A stretch of DNA of 64,000 nt from Panopea generosa (lineage: Eukaryota; Mollusca; Bivalvia; Adapedonta; Hiatellidae): positions 33,353,983-33,417,982 of the forward strand of contig CM055907.1 of assembly GCA_029582155.1 (NCBI GenBank). The letters run 5' to 3'. The translations under genes were made by a program, and so were the position numbers. The notes beneath the pieces were generated by a model, which saw nothing but the letters and a program-made list of their open reading frames with translations, searched no databases and was not told where the DNA came from. Positions 58,600-64,000 of the stretch are shown here, piece by piece. How positions within the stretch are numbered: position 1 is the stretch's first letter; each line of letters starts with the position of its first letter.

Positions 58600-59830
58600 A
58601 GACTCAAAGTGTTGTCATACAAACTCAAAGTGTGACCTTGACCTTTCAGTACAGGTCTGGGTCGTACATGCGACACATTGCTATGTCATCATGATGAATT
58701 GAGCCAAGCTAAAGATAAAGTTACAGACCAAACACAAAATCTCACACACACTCAAAGTGTTGCAAAACAAACTCAAAGTGTATACTTGACCTTTGAGGTA
58801 CGGGTCTGGGTCTCACGTGCGACATGTCGTCATGTCATCATGATGAATTGAGCCAAGTAAAAGACAAAGCTACAGACCAGACACAAAACATCAAACAAAA
58901 TGAAAGTGTGACCTTGACCTTAATCATGTCATGTTGGTCAAGTAAGCCAAGTGTTTTTGAAATGCATCAATGTATGACTGGACACGAAATCTCACACAGA
59001 CTCAAAGTGTTGAAAAATAAACTCAAAGTGTGACCTTGACTTTTGAGATACGGGTGGGAGTCTTACGCGCAACAGGACGTCATGTCATGCTGATGAATTG
59101 AGTGAAGTGTTTTTGAAATCTCATACAGACTGAAAGTGTCGTCAAACAAAGTTAAATTGTGACATTGACCACTGAAGTGGAGTCTGGATGTTATGCATGA
59201 CACGTCGTCATATTATGTTGATCATTAGTAACAAGTATTTATAAAATCCATCTATGCATGACAAAGTTGCAGGCCAGACACCAAATCTCACACAGACTCA
59301 AAGTTTTGTCAAATAAACTCAAAGTGTGACCTTGACCTTTGAGGTAAAGATGTGGGTCTTATGCATGACATGTTGTCATGCTGATGAATTGAGCCAAGTG
59401 TTTTTGAAATTTAACTATAGGTGACAAAGTTACAGACTAGACAGGAAATACAAACAAACAAGTGTCATCAAGCAATGTTAAATTGTGACCTTCACCTTTG
59501 AAGTGGGAGTCTGGGTGTTACACACGACATCTCATCATGTTATGTTGATCAATTGTAGCCGGTATTTATAATCCATCTTTGCATGACAAAGTTACAGGCT
59601 GGACATGAAATCTCACACAGACTCAGGTGTGATCTTGACCTTTGAGGTACGGGTGTGGGTCTTACTCGCGACACATCATCATGTTATGTTGATCATTTGT
59701 AGCAAGTATTACCAAAATCCATCTATGCATGACAAAGTTATAGACAGGACACGAAATATAGGCAATACACGAAATACCAGACGGACTGACGGACACTGCG
59801 ATTACTATATGCCACCACAAAAATTTGGGA
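58600..59830. repeat. Tandemly arranged copies of the 'tgaccttgacctttga' dispersed repeat
   Basis: About six to seven diverged copies of a roughly 180-200-bp sequence: 'cacacagactcaaagtgt', 'gtgaccttgacctttgaggt', 'acgggtctgggtct', 'cgacacgtcgtcatg', 'catgacaaagttacag'. The last ends in 'cagacggactgacggac' and 'gggggataaaaaa', a tail I associate with bivalve dispersed elements. It fills the intron between the 59.9- and 58.5-kb exons. Confidence 0.8.
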
Positions 59831-59877
59831 GTGGGGGATAAAAAAAAGTCAAGCTGTCAGATGGTAATGGTTGGTAC

Positions 59878-59934
59878 CTGTATGTGATAGGTGGTCCCTG
59901 GCTTCAACTTCTTCAACTTGAACTCATGAACATG
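59878..59934 (-). CDS. ANOS1: Anosmin-like gene, exon: E-F part of FN3-2
   Basis: Minus strand; acceptor TCCATTTACAG to 59,935, donor CAG/GTACCA at 59,878/59,877; phase 0 in and out; 19 codons, HVHEFKLKKLKPGTTYHIQ. This is the typical FN3 signature L..L.P.T.Y.+Q around the E-F turn. The exon is only 57 bp and has no start or stop of its own; frame and domain position place it between the 61.0- and 58.5-kb exons. Confidence 0.83.
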
Positions 59935-60976
59935 CTGTAAATGGATAAGAACTAATGGTTAGAATGTAAGGTATCCATTTCATCCAGGGTCAGTTTTATA
60001 AGACCAGTATTACGTCTCGCACATCAAATGATTGTGCACTGTTCTACATTACAGAGAAATGCACTTCCGAAACACTGAGCACATTACCAATGGTTGGAAA
60101 AATGCCTTGTTTCTATAGAATGACAGTCCTCTGTTGCTCCAAATATGCAGAATAAAAGCATGGGGTTGACCAGATTGCTTTTTCCCAATTTCCATGGTTT
60201 GATTGCACCCTTCATTTTTGACAATTCTGCCCATTTTTGGTAAAATATCACTATGCATCTTTAAACTGTTATATTTTCATCCAACAGTACCCAATGTCAT
60301 CCATACTTGGCAAAAATCATGAAAATGTTCCAATGTTCTCATATACACAAAGAAATTTCATTTTATGCGTTTTCAACAAAAATAATGCCCAAATGATTTA
60401 CATGGTTCTAATTTCTTGGCTGTAAGAATTTTTCTACAGCCGTGTAAGGGAGGTAATTCTTAAGTAAGACCTCTTTTTTACACTGGTGAAAATTTGATAC
60501 ACATGGGTTAACACGACCTCTGACAATGACTCGATACTTTATGTAATGAAACAAATGGAAGAATAAATGCAGTAACCATATTTAAACTTAATCAATGCAC
60601 TAAATTAAATATTTAAATTTCATTTTTATTGATAAATAGTAACACAAAAACCACATGAGACATAAAATATTGGATATTAAACTTATAACTTAGGAAAATA
60701 AAAATAAATCCCCCAGGAAAATTAATGATTTAACAGTATACACAAATCATGTGAAAAAGTTCTATCTAATATCATCAAGTGATCCAACATTAATAGTTAA
60801 CAGCTGTAGTAGCATTAGTCAGTGCCACGGAGTTATTTAATATACCTATATAATTTTTTATACAAGCACTAGATAAATTCAATCAGCTCACTTTAAACCA
60901 AGTGCTGGAATTAAAAACATGTAATCAGAAAGGAACAACAATTTTGGCAAATTAGTTTTTGGGCACATGTACTTAC
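59935..60976. other. Intron, AT-rich, nothing recognised
   Basis: No exon or repeat family is supported here. Confidence 0.5.
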
Positions 60977-61054
60977 GCCTGGAATATTCTTCTCCAGTAC
61001 CGGGATTCTGACCAGCACTGGACTGATGCTAGACAGACGCTCACTATAAGTTAT
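60977..61054 (-). CDS. ANOS1: Anosmin-like gene, exon: C-C' part of FN3-2
   Basis: Minus strand; acceptor TTCAATTTCAG to 61,055, donor AGGC/GTAAGT at 60,977/60,976; phase 0 in and out; 26 codons. ITYSERLSSISPVLVRIPVL then EKNIPG continues the WKYV end of the 63.7-kb exon (Y.V.YS, FN3 strand C) and leads into HVHEF. Its acceptor is copied in the adjoining 31-bp array. Confidence 0.8.
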
Positions 61055-61790
61055 CTGAAATTGAACAAAATCACACAAAACTAGTGAAATCTGACAGAAT
61101 CACACAAAACTATCCTGAAATTGGACAGAATCACACAAAACTGTACTGAAATTGGACAGAATCATACAAAACTAGTAAAATCTGACAGAATCACAAAAAA
61201 ACTGTACTGAAATTGGACATAACCACACAAAACTGCACTGAAACTGGACAAAATCACACAAAACTACTGAAATTGGCAGAATCACACAAACTGCACTAAA
61301 ATTGGACGAAATCACACATAACTGTACTGAAATTGGACAAAACCACACAAAACTGCACTGAAATTGGACAAAATCACACAAAACTGTACTGAAATTGGAC
61401 AGAATCACACAAAACTGCACTGAAATTGGACAAAATCACACAAAACTGTACTGAAATTGGACAAAACCACACAAAACTGCACTGAAATTGGACAATATCA
61501 CACAAAACTGTACTGTAATTGAACCAAACCACACAAAACTGCACTGAAATTGGACAAAATCACACAAAACTGTACTGAAATTGGACAGAATCACACAAAA
61601 CTGTGCTAAAATTGGACAAAATCACACAAAACTGTACTGTAATTGAACAAAATCTCACAAAACTATACTGAAATTGGACAGAATCACACAAAAATGTACT
61701 GAAATTGGACAGAATCTCACAAAACTATACTGAAATCAGACAGAATCACACAAAACTGTACTAAAATTGAAATTGGACAGAATACACAAC
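61055..61790. repeat. 31-bp minisatellite containing the 61.0-kb exon's acceptor
   Basis: About 23 copies of a unit with 'ctgaaattggacaaaatcac' and 'acaaaactgta'. On the minus strand each contains TGTGATTTTGTCCAATTTCAG-like sequence, differing by about one base from the true acceptor at 61,055 (TGTTCAATTTCAG). The array begins at the exon border. Confidence 0.93.
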
Positions 61791-62714
61791 ACTCTACTTG
61801 AGGAATGAATATTTCTTGTTGACTGTTCATGAGAACAATTACATGTTACTCATATCTCTTCAACAGTGCACACACAATTATAATCCATTTCTAGCTTAAA
61901 CACATATCTATAGCATTAATGCACCCAGTACATACTGACATTTAAAAATGATCTAACACCTTCAAATGGGTTTTTATTGGTTGATAACTTAGGTGTGAGT
62001 TAGCTTGTGGAACAGTAAAGATCATGTCTCTGGTGCTGCTTCTTTGTGCTGATTTCATATCAATCTGACTGACATTCATAGCATTATAACCAAATTTCAG
62101 TGAACTGCCTGTGGATGTGGCACGTTTTGGATCAATAACTCTGTGGACACAACTCCTTCCATAGTTTTAACCTGATTAAATTGTCTGAAACTGTGCCTGT
62201 GGTCTTAACATTCTAGTTAATGACTTTTGATGGAGTTATAGCCCTTTGTTCTTTTAACTTAGATTTTATGTGATACTTTGGAACAACAACCTTGTAGACT
62301 CCTTCCACAATTTTAACCCAATTCAAATGAAACTTGCTGTATAGCAAGTACATGGTTGGAATATGTGCCTGTAGTATTAGAGTTTTGCCTAACTTTTTCG
62401 ATGGAGTTATGACCCTTTGTTCTTTTAACTTAGATTTTAAGTGATACTTTGGTCCAATAACCTTGCAGACTCCTTCCACAATTTTACCCAATTCAAATGA
62501 AACATGCTGTATAGCATATGTATATGGTCAGAATACGTGCCTGTGATATTAGAGTTTTGACTAACTTTTTGATGAAGATATGGCCCTTTGTTCTTTTAAT
62601 TTAGATTTTAGTGATACTTTGGACCAACAACCTTGCGGACATATCTCCTCTCACAGTTTTAACCTATTTCAAATGAAACTTGGTTTGAAAAGTAGTTTTA
62701 AATGTGACTGTGAT
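61791..62714. repeat. Tandem copies of a roughly 190-bp dispersed repeat
   Basis: Three to four diverged copies with 'gatggagttatagccctttg', 'ttcttttaacttagatttta', 'tgatactttggaccaaca' and 'caaatgaaacttgctgta', continuing after the 33-bp array at 63,310-63,560. A common type of dispersed repeat in bivalves, from memory. No exon is seen. Confidence 0.75.
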
Positions 62715-63310
62715 ATTAGTGTTCTGATTTAAATATGTACCTGTGATATTAGTGTTCTGGTTTAAATATGTGCCTGTGATATTAGTGATCTGGTTTAAAT
62801 ATGTGCCTGTGATATTAGTGTCCTGGTTTAAAAATGTACCTGTGATATTAGTGTTCTGGTTTAAATATGTGCCTGTGATATTAGTGTTCTGGTTTAAATA
62901 TTTCCTGTGAGATGTGTGTGTATGGTTTAAATATGTGCCTGTGATATTAGTGTTCTGGTTTAAATATGTGCCTGTGATATTAGTGTTCTGGTTTAAATAT
63001 GTGCCTGTGATATTAGTGTTCTGGTTTAAATATGTGCCTGTGATATTAGTGTTCTGGTTTAAATATTTCCTGTGATATTAGTGTTCTGGTTTAAATATGT
63101 GCCTGTGATATTAGTGTTCTGGTTTAAATATGTGCCTGTGATATTAGTGTTCTGGTTTAAATATGTGCCTGTGATATTAGTGTTCTGGTTTAAATATTTC
63201 CTGTAATATTATTGTTCTGGTTTAAATATGTGCCTGTGATATTAGTGTTCTGGTTTAAATATTTCCTGTGATATTAGTGTTCTGGTTTAAATATGTGCCT
63301 GTGATATTAG
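62715..63310. repeat. 33-bp minisatellite, about 17 copies
   Basis: The unit has 'gttctggtttaaatatgtgc' and 'ctgtgatattagt'. It corresponds to an internal piece of the flanking 190-bp repeat ('aatatgtgcctgtagtatta' at about 62,360), so it expanded from within that element. Some units lack 'tgtg' ('aaatatttcctgtgatatt'). Confidence 0.93.
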
Positions 63311-63566
63311 AGTTTTGACTAACTTAATTTTGATGAGGTTATAGCCCTTTGATTTTTTAATTTAGAATTTAAGTGATACTTTGGACCAGCAACCTTGCAG
63401 ACACATCTCCTCCCACAGTTTTAACCCAATACAAATCTTTTAATTCAGTTATGGCCCTTGGTTATTTAAACTTAATTTTTGCATTGCACTTTGGAGCAAC
63501 AACCATGCAGATGCAACTCCTCTGACAGTTTTAAGCCAATTCAAATGAAACTTGCTGTACAGCAGG

Positions 63567-63625
63567 TGGGTCCTCTGTGGTCGAGTGGGAGATGACACTT
63601 TTGGAACACTCCTAGTATATCATGG
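63567..63625 (+). mobile_element. Truncated tRNA-like (Ser-type) SINE head
   Basis: 'tctgtggtcgagtgggaga' resembles the D-arm/box A of a class II tRNA. No box B follows in the expected place, so it is a truncated relic at best. Confidence 0.3.
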
Positions 63626-63676
63626 ACAATGTACAGTGTATTAGAATATAAAATCACAATGAATATGAATACATAC

Positions 63677-63804
63677 AACATATTTCCAAATCGGCATATC
63701 AGAGTATTTTGGAGGCTGCCAATGTATGGTGATATCCACCTGACCTTTACGCAATGTTGTCACACCCTTCGTAATATTCTGCGGAGGAAATGGGTTCTGA
63801 ACAC
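63677..63804 (-). CDS. ANOS1: Anosmin-like gene, exon: start of FN3-2
   Basis: Minus strand; acceptor TTATTTTGTAG to 63,805, donor TATGTT/GTATGT at 63,677/63,676; phase 1 in, 0 out; 42 complete codons. It encodes VQNPFPPQNITKGVTTL, then QVDITIHWQPP and the C strand PIWKYV. A proline-rich start with an N..(T/S) segment, then V.I.W..P, is the classic FN3 opening and resembles the second domain of anosmin-1 (P-P-N-L, VTVTIVWDLP-like). QNIT is a potential N-glycosylation site. The preceding exon should lie at higher coordinates; I could not identify it with confidence. Confidence 0.82.
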
Positions 63805-64000
63805 CTACAAAATAAACAGACCTTTTACAGCTGCTCCAAACTGAGTAGAGTTGCTATAAATAGATGTACTTACCAGAACAGCTATCCACTATTGTTTCAT
63901 ATACAGTTGTTAGTCACTTTGCCTATTGTCTAAATTTCAAATGCTGAGAGAAATGGAGGCTTTTTACGATGGAATTTTTTATTAAAAAATTACAGCTAAT
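63805..64000. other. Intron or flank at the right edge
   Basis: A donor-like G/GTAAGT at 63,874/63,873 (minus) ends in the right phase (phase 1) for the 63.8-kb exon, but stops close by in every frame leave room for a micro-exon at most. Confidence 0.3.

Larger units (their letters stand above)
35740..63804 (-). other. ANOS1: Anosmin-1-like gene, 3' part (twelve exons, span)
   Basis: Span of the exons listed separately, transcribed from right to left. Exons: 63,804-63,677; 61,054-60,977; 59,934-59,878; 58,528-58,438; 57,602-57,546; 53,646-53,524; 52,931-52,834; 51,942-51,768; 46,613-46,503; 42,858-42,746; 41,320-41,173; 35,963-35,740. Every junction is AG/GT and the phases agree (0,0,0,1,1,1,0,1,1,0,1 between successive exons), giving about 466 codons without a stop. 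They encode three consecutive FN3 domains whose cysteine spacing and linkers fit FN3-2 to FN3-4 of vertebrate anosmin-1 as I recall it. Anosmin-1 is a secreted heparan-sulfate-binding matrix glycoprotein that modulates FGF receptor signalling and neurite and cell guidance. The WAP domain and first FN3 domain are expected beyond 64,000. The introns hold about 14 kb of minisatellite. Confidence 0.82.

Noticed and set aside
63860..63890. Exon ending at 63,874 with GTAAGT and codons for DSCSG in the right phase
   Set aside because: In-frame stop close upstream and no good acceptor between; at most a 15-nt micro-exon, not supported.

Overview
Eukaryotic, intron-rich and AT-rich DNA, most likely from a bivalve mollusc. 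The exons have canonical GT..AG borders. The dispersed repeats (tRNA-headed SINEs, elements built on 'tgaccttgacctttga', short TIR elements) are of types I associate from memory with heterodont-like bivalve genomes; the species cannot be named from this window.

Only two genes can be supported. (1) A plus-strand gene has a coding exon at 6,945-7,955 for a 336-residue protein built of 36-residue PRVK repeats; I do not recognise the family. (2) A minus-strand anosmin-1-like gene (ANOS1/KAL1) runs in from beyond 64,000 down to about 35,740. I rebuilt twelve exons by translating the minus strand between AG acceptors and GT donors. All intron phases match and the frame is open throughout. They encode fibronectin type III domains 2, 3 and 4 (vertebrate numbering) and a candidate C-terminus. 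The WAP domain and first FN3 domain should lie past the right edge.

Roughly 60% of the window is minisatellite. 1-4.25 kb: 40-bp units. 8.1-14.9 kb: 43-bp then dimeric 56-bp units. 15.6-23.25 kb: one repeat superfamily with 74-, 48- and 53-bp forms. 23.7-25.0 kb: about 38- and 45-bp units. 26.5-30.9 kb: 50-bp units. 36-40.9 kb: about 26- and 46-bp units. 42.86-44.64 kb: 41 bp. 45.1-46.5 kb: 83 bp. 46.9-51.77 kb: 75 bp. 61.06-61.79 kb: 31 bp. 62.7-63.3 kb: 33 bp. Most of the longer open frames are periodic artefacts of these arrays.

The main novelty is in the anosmin introns. Four arrays begin exactly at an exon boundary and their units contain the splice site: the donor of the 51.8-kb exon, donor plus exon tail of the 46.5-kb exon, acceptor plus exon head of the 42.8-kb exon, and the acceptor of the 61.0-kb exon. 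One 3.6-kb intron therefore carries about 17 copies of its own donor region and about 43 copies of its own acceptor region.
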